Shown piece by piece: positions 9,341 to 16,801 of a DNA stretch of 64,000 nucleotides. The stretch's first letter is position 1; each line of letters begins with the position of its first letter. A program made the translations under genes and the position numbers. The notes under the pieces were generated by a model. The model had not been told where the DNA came from. It was given only the letters and a program-made list of their open reading frames with translations, and searched no databases. Origin of the DNA: Halosegnis rubeus (GTDB lineage Archaea; Halobacteriota; Halobacteria; Halobacteriales; Haloarculaceae); NCBI RefSeq assembly GCF_009184545.1, contig NZ_QJOW01000002.1, positions 310,001 through 374,000 on the forward strand. Reading direction: 5' to 3'.

Positions 9341-10284
9341 ACGGTCGGCACTTCCACGCGGTCTAACACGTCCGCGAGCACGTCTCGCTTGTCGATGTTC
9401 TCGACGGTCGCGTCCGGCGTCAAGATGAGTCGGTGTGCGAGCACCGGCGTCGCGACGCGTTTCACGTCGTCGGGCGTGACGAAATCTCGGTCGGCGAGCG
9501 TCGCCGCCGCCCGCGTCGCCTCGAGGAGTCGCTGGGTTCCGCGGGGCGAGACGCCCACCTCGACCCGGCGATCACTCCGGGTGGCCTGTGTCACGTCGAC
9601 CATGTACGCGAGCAGATCCTCCTCGATGCGAACGGCTTCGGACGCTTCGCGTGCTCCGACCACGCGTTCGGTGTCGAGGACCGGCTCGACCGACGGCGAC
9701 TGCTCTACGCGGTCGAGTCGCCGCTTCAACAGCTCGATTTCGCCGTCGGTGTCGGGGTAGCCCATCGAGGTCTTGACGCTGAAGCGGTCCAGTTGCGCTT
9801 CGGGCAGCGGGAAGTTACCAGACTGCTCGACGGGGTTCTGGGTCGCGATGAGGAAGAACGGACTCGGGAGTTCGTAGGTCGTCCCGTCGACGGTGACCTG
9901 TTCTTCCTCCATCGCCTCTAGCAGCGCGGCCTGTGTCTTCGGCGGCGCGCGGTTGATCTCGTCAGCGAGGACGACGTTCGCGAAGATGGGACCCTCGGAG
10001 AACTCGAACTCGCCGGTGCCCTCGTCGTAGATCGTCGTGCCCGTCACGTCCGAGGGGAGCAGGTCGGGCGTGAACTGGATGCGGGAAAACGAAAGTCCGA
10101 GTGCGGTCGCCATCGACCGCGCGGTCAAGGTCTTCCCGGTGCCGGGAACGTCCTCGATGAGGACGTGACCACGCGAGAGCAGTCCGAGCAGGATGTCCTC
10201 GAAGAAGGCGTCCTCGGCGATAATCGCGCCACGAAGCGTGTCGAGTACGTCCCCGCAGGCCGCACTCGTCTCGGAGATGTCCAT
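9337..10284 (-). CDS. MoxR-family AAA+ ATPase
   Basis: The 315-residue protein has the MoxR architecture: Walker A EDVPGTGKTL near residue 45, the MoxR-specific insert FTPDLLPSDVTG, Walker B NVVLADEINRAPPK, sensor 1 IATQNPVEQSG, an arginine finger region PEAQLDRF, and a C-terminal lid. These ATPases act as metal-insertion or protein-maturation chaperones, usually beside a DUF58 (VWA-like) protein and a transglutaminase-like protein. Neither partner is next to it here. A TTG six codons upstream is in frame, but ATG 10284 (MDISET) is preferred because a TTTATC-like box lies about 20-25 bases before it. Confidence 0.88.
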   Translation of the reverse strand: MDISETSAACGDVLDTLRGAIIAEDAFFEDILLGLLSRGHVLIEDVPGTGKTLTARSMATALGLSFSRIQFTPDLLPSDVTGTTIYDEGTGEFEFSEGPIFANVVLADEINRAPPKTQAALLEAMEEEQVTVDGTTYELPSPFFLIATQNPVEQSGNFPLPEAQLDRFSVKTSMGYPDTDGEIELLKRRLDRVEQSPSVEPVLDTERVVGAREASEAVRIEEDLLAYMVDVTQATRSDRRVEVGVSPRGTQRLLEATRAAATLADRDFVTPDDVKRVATPVLAHRLILTPDATVENIDKRDVLADVLDRVEVPTV

Positions 10285-10670
10285 GGTGGTGGTGACAGCC
10301 AAGCCAAGATAAATCGCCGTGGTTGTGACCGGCTACACCGCCCAGCGAGCGCCCCAGATTGGCCCCGCGTGGACAGCCAGCCGGCGACGAGCGACGACGC
10401 CGAGAGCGCTCGACTCGATATCCAGTGGAGCGACCCGGGGATGTCTTCATCTTCGCGCTGTCGCCGTTCTTCCTGTTGACGGCATTCACCGTCCGCGTGG
10501 CGACGGTGACAATCAGGACACGGGCAGCCGGGCAGTTCGTCGTTGAGGAGTAATCCTCCGAACCACGCCGGCCGTGCAATCGCGTCGTCTGCGTTCGTCG
10601 CATTGCGTCCGTTTTGCTCCGACAAGCAGGCGGACCCAGCGATTAAACACACGCCAATCGTGTGCTGCAT
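10285..10670. other. 386-base gap without a convincing gene
   Basis: The left end holds the MoxR promoter. A plus-strand frame ending with the TAA at 10551-10553 encodes a hydrophobic stretch (DVFIFALSPFFLLTAFTVR) and a polar tail, but it has no good start: only a TTG about 60 codons up, and the codons before the hydrophobic part look non-coding. It could be the broken end of a membrane protein. The right end, ATTAAACACA, may be the promoter of the DUF3179 gene. I see nothing else here. Confidence 0.4.
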
Positions 10671-11660
10671 ATGGATATCCAGGATGTGCTTCCGCAAGAT
10701 TCGATTCCGAGTATTGACGAGCCGTCGTTTGGCTCGTCGTACTTCGGTGACGACGACGATGACGTCATCGTCGTTGGAAGTGATCCACCGCGCGCGTATC
10801 CGGTTCGCATCCTCAGCTATCACGAAATCGTCAACGACGTACTCGATGGAAGCTTCCACTCCGGTACGTTCACATCTTCAGACGCCTCCGACGAGCAGCT
10901 CCCGATCGCGGTTACGTGGTGTCCAATCTGTGCCAGCGGCATTGTCTACGTCCGGGCGGCAGGGGGACAGGTACTGACGTTCGGTACCTCCGGAAAGCTC
11001 GCTGACGACGCACTCGTGATGTACGACCACGAGACTGAATCGGAGTGGAAACAACCGCTCGGAGAAGCCATCACTGGGCCGCTCGACGGGGAGTCACTGC
11101 CGGTCGTCCCTGCGTCCATGATGTCATGGCACCAGTTTCGCGAGGCGTATCCAGATGGCATCGTGCTACAGCCTGTGTACGGCGGCGAGCGCGACCCGCG
11201 ACGTGGCTCACCCAAAACGGCGTACGACATGACGCCCTACGAGCGATATGAGTCGAAGGAGGCATTCGGCCTGCGAGCGATGCGCGGCGAAGGACCGGAA
11301 CGGACGTGGGACAGAGACGACATCAGCGCGAAAACGACGGTACTGGGGATTGTTCACGACGGCGACGCAGTGGGGTACCCGCTGTCCGTGATTCAATCGG
11401 AAGGCGGCGTCGTCTCTGATTCCGTCGGTGGACGCAGCGTGCTCATCGTCAGTAGTGGTGGTGACCTTCACGCCTTCGCGCATCCGGGCGACCAGTTCGA
11501 ATTCCGCGACGAGACGCTGTACGGCGACGGTGTGTCGTGGAACCTCGCGACCGGAGAAAGCAGCGACGGGCGACAGCTGACACGGCTTCCAGCCCGCCGG
11601 CTGTACGCGTTCGCGTGGCAGGATGATCACGGCCGAGAGAGTTTTTATAGACTCAACTGA
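10671..11660 (+). CDS. DUF3179 domain-containing protein
   Basis: The 329-residue protein shows the DUF3179 pattern: an early GDDDDDVIVV segment leading to PVRILSYHEIVND, the conserved ITWCPICASG-like block (VTWCPICASGIVY), FGTSGKL, LVMYDHETESEW, and PASMMSWHQFREAYP. The family function is unknown. Secreted members exist, but this one lacks a signal peptide, so it is probably cytoplasmic. A GTG three codons upstream is possible; ATG 10671 is the better start. Its codons end in A or T far more often than those of flanking genes (for example gat, att, ttt, gtt), hinting at transfer. Confidence 0.85.
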   Translation: MDIQDVLPQDSIPSIDEPSFGSSYFGDDDDDVIVVGSDPPRAYPVRILSYHEIVNDVLDGSFHSGTFTSSDASDEQLPIAVTWCPICASGIVYVRAAGGQVLTFGTSGKLADDALVMYDHETESEWKQPLGEAITGPLDGESLPVVPASMMSWHQFREAYPDGIVLQPVYGGERDPRRGSPKTAYDMTPYERYESKEAFGLRAMRGEGPERTWDRDDISAKTTVLGIVHDGDAVGYPLSVIQSEGGVVSDSVGGRSVLIVSSGGDLHAFAHPGDQFEFRDETLYGDGVSWNLATGESSDGRQLTRLPARRLYAFAWQDDHGRESFYRLN

Positions 11661-11752
11661 TCCCTCTGGAGCGCATCTCAGTTTGTGCTAGTGGCTTCTC
11701 GCCCCTCACAATCTGCATAGCGCGAATCCGACCGACGGTATGTTTTGATTTT

Positions 11753-11768
11753 AACCAATCGACTGGTT
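11753..11768. promoter_or_regulatory. 16-base imperfect palindrome, operator-like
   Basis: AACCAATCGACTGGTT reads the same on both strands at 14 of 16 positions. It lies just after an AT-rich box (TTTTGATTTT) and four bases before the ATG of the truncated frame at 11772. This is the position of a repressor operator, and the shape recalls TetR-family sites. What it controlled is unclear because the gene behind it is cut off. Confidence 0.4.
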
Positions 11769-11771
11769 GGC

Positions 11772-11894
11772 ATGTTCATCTACTCGTTGGACACACTCTC
11801 GAAGGAGGAGGCGACCCGGACTCACCGTCGATGCCGTACTGTTCTCGGCGCTCGTCGTAGAGCCGAATCACGACGCCGGTGGCTGTCTCGATGA
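11772..11894 (+). pseudogene. Possible 5' remnant of an unknown gene, cut at the cas6 junction
   Basis: The frame starts MFIYSLDTLSKEEATR behind a promoter-like AT-rich box and the 16-base palindrome, and these first 16 codons look like a normal haloarchaeal N-terminus. After about 11820 the reading becomes Arg-rich antisense of the cas6 fragment until TGA at 11892. I interpret the front as the clipped start of a gene joined to the truncated 3' end of cas6. I do not recognise the family. Confidence 0.3.
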
Positions 11895-12243
11895 CTCCCC
11901 GGGTACCCGGTTCGCCCACATCCGGCTCGACGGGTGTGAGGTCCGTCACGGTGAACGGCATGTCACCGACGTTGAACTCCGGATGCTGCTTGAGCGACTC
12001 CGCCATCGTCGCCAACAACCCCTCGCGCGGTGAGGCGACGAGTAGCGACCGCTCGTCGTCCTCCACAATTTGTCCCCACGGGAAGATATTCGAGAATGCG
12101 AGTCCGGTCGGCTCCCCGTCGTCGTGCTCGCTCCCGTACTCCGTTCCGTCAAGCGCTCGCCAAAGCCGTCCACGGAGCTTGTGGTGGTAGTCGGTCCGAT
12201 ACTCGGCGTCGGCGTCGGCGTCGAGCGTAATCAGCAGTCGCAT
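11776..12243 (-). pseudogene. cas6: Truncated CRISPR endoribonuclease Cas6 (N-terminal half only)
   Basis: The 155-residue frame starts MRLLITLDADADAEY and continues with YHHKLRGRLWRAL, AFSNIFPWG, LLVASPREGLLATMAE, and VDVGEPGTRG-like VEPDVGEPGTRGV. This matches the N-terminal ferredoxin-like domain of haloarchaeal (type I-B) Cas6, which cuts CRISPR precursor RNA. Similarity stops at about residue 139 (REQYGID); the last 16 residues are unrelated. Full-length haloarchaeal Cas6 has roughly 260-280 residues, and the second domain with the Gly-rich RNA-binding loop is missing. No other cas gene or CRISPR repeat lies in the window, so this is very likely a relic. The family call rests on remembered consensus, not a search. 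Confidence 0.72.
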
Positions 12244-12275
12244 CTGTCGTCGCCGTCACCCCTGTACTGTTTCAT

Positions 12276-12313
12276 TATCTGACACGCTGCGTTGTTCAGG
12301 TGGATGTCAGATA
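12276..12313. repeat. Inverted repeat TATCTGACA / TGTCAGATA
   Basis: Nine-base arms at 12276-12284 and 12305-12313 are perfect inverted copies separated by 20 bases. The repeat lies upstream of the cas6 relic start and downstream of the siroheme decarboxylase stop. It could be an old cas operator or the end of the decarboxylase transcript; there is no T-run that would decide for a terminator. Confidence 0.4.
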
Positions 12314-12341
12314 GTTCTTTTGGGGGTAAAACGGGGCGAAT

Positions 12342-13376
12342 TTACTCCTCGACGAGTCGCTCGTACTGTGCGCCGGTCTGTTTGAGCGTCGCCGTCGAGT
12401 AGAGCCGCTCGTGGTTGACGGGGAGATACTCGCTCGCGAGTTCGTCGATGACCTCGTCGACGGCCGCCGAATCGCGCCCGTGGACCATCGTGAACAGATT
12501 GTACTCCCAGCCTTGCTCGGGCCGCCGCGGGCGGTGATAACAGAGGGTGACGTACGGCAGGCTGCCGACGCGCTCGCCGTACTCGTCGAGCTTGTCGTCG
12601 GGGACGTTCCAGACGACCATGCAGTTGCTGTCGAAGCCGGTGACGACGTGGTTGACGACACAGCCGATGCGCTTGATGCAGCCGTTCTCGCGCAGGCGCT
12701 CGACGCTGTCGAGCACCGACGCCACGTCCACGTCGAGGTCGGCGGCGATGTCGGCGTACGGCGTCAGCGACAGCGGAAAGCCGTCCTGAATCGCGAGCAG
12801 GAGGCGGCGGTCGAGCGCGGAGAGGTCGCCGGTGGCCTGCTCGGAGATGCGGGTCGCGCTCACCTCGGTCTCGGTCAGCGACTCGCGGGCGAAGCGGTCC
12901 TCGTTGACGACCGGAAACTCGAGGTCGATGTAGTAGTCCGTCAACATCGGGAGATTCAGGACCGCACAGCCGGTCTCGGTCTCGATGTCGGCGAGAATCT
13001 CGTTGCGGGTGTCGCGGTCGCTCGCGGTGACGACGAACCACATGTTCCACTCGTGTTCGCGCCGGTAGTTGTGGTTCACCTGCCGGTGGCTGTTGATGAT
13101 GGCGGCGATTTCATCGAAGCGTTCCTCGGGGGCGCTGACGGCCGCGAGCGTGGAGGAACCGATGACGGGGGGATTCAACACCGCGCCGAAGCGGCGGAAA
13201 ATCCCGTCCTCGCGGAGCCGCTGGACCCGGTCGAGTGCCTCTGACTCCTCGATACCAAGCTCGTCGGCAAGGACGCGAAACGGGCGTTCGGTGACGGGAA
13301 AGCCGCTCTGGTACTCGTCGATGAGGGCGGCGTCGGTGGCGTCGAGTCCGATACGCCAGTCGGCCTGCTGGCTCAT
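12342..13376 (-). CDS. ahb: Siroheme decarboxylase, fused AhbA/AhbB-type (Lrp/AsnC fold)
   Basis: The 344-residue protein contains two consecutive Lrp/AsnC-like units. Each has a winged-helix start (DAALIDEYQSGFPV near residue 15; DRRLLLAIQDGFPLS near residue 195) and a C-terminal AsnC-ligand-like domain (VNHNYRREHEWNMWFVV; LCYHRPRRPEQGWEYNLF). The paired F-G-F-P motifs and the HxWNxWF/WEYNLF blocks are hallmarks of the alternative heme pathway enzyme that decarboxylates siroheme to didecarboxysiroheme, not of DNA-binding regulators. In many organisms AhbA and AhbB are separate; here the two halves form one chain. A palindrome covers the promoter at 13391-13406. Confidence 0.85.
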   Translation of the reverse strand: MSQQADWRIGLDATDAALIDEYQSGFPVTERPFRVLADELGIEESEALDRVQRLREDGIFRRFGAVLNPPVIGSSTLAAVSAPEERFDEIAAIINSHRQVNHNYRREHEWNMWFVVTASDRDTRNEILADIETETGCAVLNLPMLTDYYIDLEFPVVNEDRFARESLTETEVSATRISEQATGDLSALDRRLLLAIQDGFPLSLTPYADIAADLDVDVASVLDSVERLRENGCIKRIGCVVNHVVTGFDSNCMVVWNVPDDKLDEYGERVGSLPYVTLCYHRPRRPEQGWEYNLFTMVHGRDSAAVDEVIDELASEYLPVNHERLYSTATLKQTGAQYERLVEE

Positions 13377-13390
13377 TATCTCTCTTAGGT

Positions 13391-13406
13391 GGGGTAGCTA
13401 TACCCC
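13391..13406. promoter_or_regulatory. Palindrome GGGGTA-N4-TACCCC over the ahb promoter
   Basis: Six-base perfect arms with a four-base centre lie 15-30 bases before the ATG at 13376, where the TATA box should be (GGTATAGCTA on the minus strand). A protein bound here would block initiation of the siroheme decarboxylase gene. Heme or iron control is an inference from the gene product only. Confidence 0.45.
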
Positions 13407-13417
13407 GTTTTCGGTTC

Positions 13418-13510
13418 CTACGCCGCCGCGACGGCCTCGACCAGCTCCTCGTAGAGCCGCAACGTGGCGTAAAAGTGCGGGGTGTCCGGGGCGAGCGGGA
13501 GGAGTTCCAT
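13418..13510 (-). CDS. Small protein of 30 residues, unknown
   Basis: ATG at 13510 to TAG at 13418 encodes a small acidic protein starting MELLPLAPDTPHFYATL and ending EAVAAA. Nearly every codon ends in G or C, as in neighbouring real genes, and it fits between two genes without overlapping either. Its start is about 100 bases from the divergent TrpD-like gene and its stop lies about 40 bases before the ahb start, so it could be the first gene of an ahb transcript. No family is recognised. The length makes chance possible. Confidence 0.35.
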   Translation of the reverse strand: MELLPLAPDTPHFYATLRLYEELVEAVAAA

Positions 13511-13612
13511 ACACAACCGACGCACGCATCGGGGATGAAAGGCGGGCGTCACGATAGTAGCCAGCTAGCCGGAGCCGACGGATTTTCGGCGCGCGCGCCC
13601 CCACGAACGGAT

Positions 13613-14674
13613 ATGGCAACAACGAACGCGACCGAGGAGGAGTGGCCGCTCGTCCGACTGATGACGGAGGTCGTCGGCTCGGGCCACAAGTCCGCAGACG
13701 ACATGACACGCCCGCAGGCCAGCCAGGCGTTCCGCCGGATTCTCGACGGCGAACCCGACCAGACGACGCTGGGCGCGTTCTGGCTCGCCAACCGCTGGAA
13801 GCGCAACACGCCCGAGGAGCTGGGCGCGTTCGTCGACGAGATGGCCGCCGACACCCATACCGCCGCGCCCGACTGTGACCCGGTCGACTGCGGCGCGAAC
13901 TACGACGGCAAGGGCCGCACCGCGATTCTCGGTGTCGCCGCGGGACTCGTCGCCGCCGCGGCCGGCACGCCCGTCGTCGTCCACTCGGGCGACCGCGTGC
14001 CGACACAGAAGCAGGACGCCTACAAACACGTCCTCGATGAACTCGGCGTCGAGACCGACCTCGCGCCTGAAGATTCGGCGGCGATGACCGACGAGGTCGG
14101 CTTCGGCTTCTACTACCAGCCCAACTTCGCGCCGGCAATCGACGCGCTCTCGGACCGCCGCGCCGCGATGGGTGTCCGCACCTTCGTCAACACCATCGAG
14201 ACGCTGGCGAACCCCGCCGAAGCGTCGACGCATCTCGGCTCCTTCTATCATCTCCCCTACGCCGTCCGCATCATCGAGACGTTCCAAGAGGCCCGCTCTT
14301 CGGACGTAGAACGCGTCCTGATGTTCCAGGGGATGGAGGGGTACGACGACATTCGGCCGGGGTCGACGACCGTCGCCGAGTGGTCCGGCGGCGACGTGGA
14401 CGATTTCACCATCGAGACGCCCGACTACGGGATGGACTTCGAGTCGGAGACCCTCGGCGTCGAGGAGGTGGCCGGCGAGTCGGCCGCCATCACGGAGGCT
14501 GTACTCGCCGGCGAGCGGGAAGACGCCTTCGCCGACGCGGTCGCGCTCAACGCCGCGCTCCGCATCTACGCGGGCGAAGACGCCGACTCCATCGAGGACG
14601 GACTCGACCAAGCGCGCGAGGCAATCGACTCCGGCGCTGCCGCCGACCGACTCGACGCGCTGCGCGAGTTCTGA
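13613..14674 (+). CDS. Anthranilate phosphoribosyltransferase family protein (TrpD-like)
   Basis: The 353-residue protein follows the TrpD/glycosyltransferase-3 fold: an N-terminal helical domain with MTRPQASQAFRRIL and a catalytic domain with VDCGANYDGKGRT, VVVHSGDRVPTQKQDAYKHV, VGFGFYYQPNFAPAI and LFQGMEGYDDIRPG-like LMFQGMEGYDDIRPG. True TrpD has GTGGD for pyrophosphate binding and KHGNR. Here these read CGANYDGKG and VHSGDR, as in the YbiB-like paralogue group, so tryptophan synthesis is unlikely. Role unknown, possibly nucleic-acid or nucleotide related. There are no trp genes nearby. Confidence 0.75.
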   Translation: MATTNATEEEWPLVRLMTEVVGSGHKSADDMTRPQASQAFRRILDGEPDQTTLGAFWLANRWKRNTPEELGAFVDEMAADTHTAAPDCDPVDCGANYDGKGRTAILGVAAGLVAAAAGTPVVVHSGDRVPTQKQDAYKHVLDELGVETDLAPEDSAAMTDEVGFGFYYQPNFAPAIDALSDRRAAMGVRTFVNTIETLANPAEASTHLGSFYHLPYAVRIIETFQEARSSDVERVLMFQGMEGYDDIRPGSTTVAEWSGGDVDDFTIETPDYGMDFESETLGVEEVAGESAAITEAVLAGEREDAFADAVALNAALRIYAGEDADSIEDGLDQAREAIDSGAAADRLDALREF

Positions 14675-14728
14675 GCCAGATTTGACCGAACGCTTATAGA
14701 TGCCTCTCCCGAGTCTCCCGATAGCTGA

Positions 14729-16630
14729 ATGAGTGGTGAACACACACCCGGTCGCCGAGATACGGTTTCGCCTCCAGCGTCGTTCGTAGAGCAGGCGAAC
14801 GTCAGTCCCTCCAACTCGGTGGTTGATGCGGAATCACACGCCGTCTGGGAGCGTGCCGCCGAGCTACTGACGTGGGAGACACCCCCCGACCAGCCGTTGC
14901 CCGATGACGACACCGTCGAGTGGTACGCCGACGGAACGCTCAACGCGGCTGCCAACTGCCTTGACCGGCATCTGGAGACGCGCAAAAACCGGGTTGCTAT
15001 CCGCTGGGAGGGAGCTGACGGCGACACCCGGCTCTACACGTATCTCGACTTACACCGCGAGGTGAACGAAGCCGCCGCCGCACTCCGTGAGCTTGGCGTT
15101 GAGACCGGTGACGTGGTCACCTGCTATCTTCCCGTGATTCCCGAACTGGTCGTCACCATGCTGGCGTGTGCCCGCATCGGCGCGCTCCACAACGTCGTCT
15201 TCGCGGGCTTTTCCGCCGATGAACTCGCGACGCGACTTGACCGCACCGAATCCGGCTATCTTGTCACCTGTGACGGCTACTACCGACGCGGAAGCGCGGT
15301 GAACCAGCTCACGACCGCCGACACCGCCCGGATGTCGGTCGACCACGACGTGGAGCCGGTCGTCGTCGGGCGACTCGACGATGACGCCGTCTATCTCGGC
15401 GAGGAACACCGCCGCTACGAGACGCTGTTGGACGCCCACCGCAACGAGACGGTCGAGCCGGTGTCACGGGCTGCGACCGACCCGCTGTTCGTCATCTACA
15501 CCTCCGGCACGACGGGCGAGCCGTCCCGCGTCACCCACACGACGGGTGGCTATCTCGCCCACGTCGCGTGGACCGGCCACAGCGTCCTCGATATCAAGCC
15601 GGACGACACCCACTGGTGTGCCGCCGACGTGGCGTGGATTACCGGCCACTCCTACATGGTGTATGCGCCCCTCGCGCTCGGGGCGACGACGCTGCTGTAT
15701 GAGGGTGCCCCCGACCAGCCGGAGAAAGACCGGATGTGGCAGTTGGTCGAGCGCCACCGCGTCGACACCTTCTACACCGCCTCGACGGCCGTGCGCGCCT
15801 TCATGAAGTGGGGGGAGACACACCCCGAATCACACAATCTCTCGTCGCTTCGTCTGCTCGGGATGGTCGGTGAGCCAATCGACCCGCGCACGTGGAACTG
15901 GCATCGCAACCATGTCGGCGGCGGCGATACGCCGGTCGTTGACACATGGTGGCAGACGGAGACGGGGGGCATCCTCGTCTCGACGCTCCCCGGCGTTGAC
16001 GACATGAAGCCGGGAAGTGCCGGCCCTGCGCTTCCTGGCGTCGATATCGCCGTCATCGACGAGGAGGGTGAACCGGTCGCTCCCGGCGAATCTGGTTATC
16101 TCGCGGTCACGTCACCGTGGCCCGGAATGTCACAGTCGCTTGCGGCCGAGGCCAGCGGCGCGAACGCCGACGACTGGTACTACGTCACCAGCGACCGCGC
16201 CGTCATCGACGAGGACGGCTACGTCACCTTCCTCGGGCGTGAGGATGATACCGTCACCGTCGGCAACACCGCTTTCGGCCCGGCAACGCTCGAAAGTGCC
16301 ATCATCGATGTAAATGGGGTCGCAGAGGCAGCCGTCGTCGAGGCGAACGAGCGGGGTGGGACGGCACTCGCGTACGTCTGTACCAAACACGGCAAAAGCG
16401 GTGACGAACAGCTCCGTGACCGCATCGAACACCACGTTAGCGAACGGCTCGGCCCGACTGCCCGCTTCGGTGCGATCGTCTTCATCCCCGAACTCCCGAA
16501 GACGCACTCGGGGAAGATTATGCGTCGACTACTGGGTGCAATCGCCGACGGCGACAGCTATGGTGACACCTCCGCGCTCCGCAACCCCGAGACGGTCGGC
16601 GAAATCGAGACGGTAACGCGCGACGAGTAG
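14729..16630 (+). CDS. Acetyl-CoA-synthetase-like AMP-forming ligase, divergent paralogue
   Basis: The 633-residue protein aligns along its length with the acetyl-CoA synthetase at 18827-20812 (LNAAANCLDRHLE versus LNAAHNCVDRHLD; WWQTETGG; KTHSGKIMRRLL). Two key places differ. The nucleotide loop TSGTTGKPKG reads TSGTTGEPSR, and the hinge motif GHRLGT reads NTAFGP, losing the Arg that contacts the adenylate phosphate. The A10 Lys in SGKIMRR is kept. It may use another acid, act with reduced activity, or be regulatory. A TATA-like CTTATAG box lies about 33 bases before the ATG. It heads the cluster that runs to 26464. Confidence 0.8.
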   Translation: MSGEHTPGRRDTVSPPASFVEQANVSPSNSVVDAESHAVWERAAELLTWETPPDQPLPDDDTVEWYADGTLNAAANCLDRHLETRKNRVAIRWEGADGDTRLYTYLDLHREVNEAAAALRELGVETGDVVTCYLPVIPELVVTMLACARIGALHNVVFAGFSADELATRLDRTESGYLVTCDGYYRRGSAVNQLTTADTARMSVDHDVEPVVVGRLDDDAVYLGEEHRRYETLLDAHRNETVEPVSRAATDPLFVIYTSGTTGEPSRVTHTTGGYLAHVAWTGHSVLDIKPDDTHWCAADVAWITGHSYMVYAPLALGATTLLYEGAPDQPEKDRMWQLVERHRVDTFYTASTAVRAFMKWGETHPESHNLSSLRLLGMVGEPIDPRTWNWHRNHVGGGDTPVVDTWWQTETGGILVSTLPGVDDMKPGSAGPALPGVDIAVIDEEGEPVAPGESGYLAVTSPWPGMSQSLAAEASGANADDWYYVTSDRAVIDEDGYVTFLGREDDTVTVGNTAFGPATLESAIIDVNGVAEAAVVEANERGGTALAYVCTKHGKSGDEQLRDRIEHHVSERLGPTARFGAIVFIPELPKTHSGKIMRRLLGAIADGDSYGDTSALRNPETVGEIETVTRDE

Positions 16631-16801
16631 CCGTTTCGCCAGCGCGCATCAACTCGAAACATCTGCGGATGCTCACCGCCAATCGACACACACTCAGCGC
16701 GGTTTCGGCACGACGTTCCGGTTTTCACCACGATGTTGGTGCGCGAGCGGTTCGGTATCTTGCCCGAGTGCTTATTTCGCCACGCGAAGAGAATTCGAAA
16801 G

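Noticed and set aside
10671-12341. A CRISPR array near the cas6 relic
   Set aside because: No regularly spaced repeats of about 30 bases were seen here or elsewhere in the window.
12411-13244. A 277-codon plus-strand frame across siroheme decarboxylase
   Set aside because: It is the GC-bias shadow of a recognised gene, with Val/Glu/Asp-rich low-complexity sequence.
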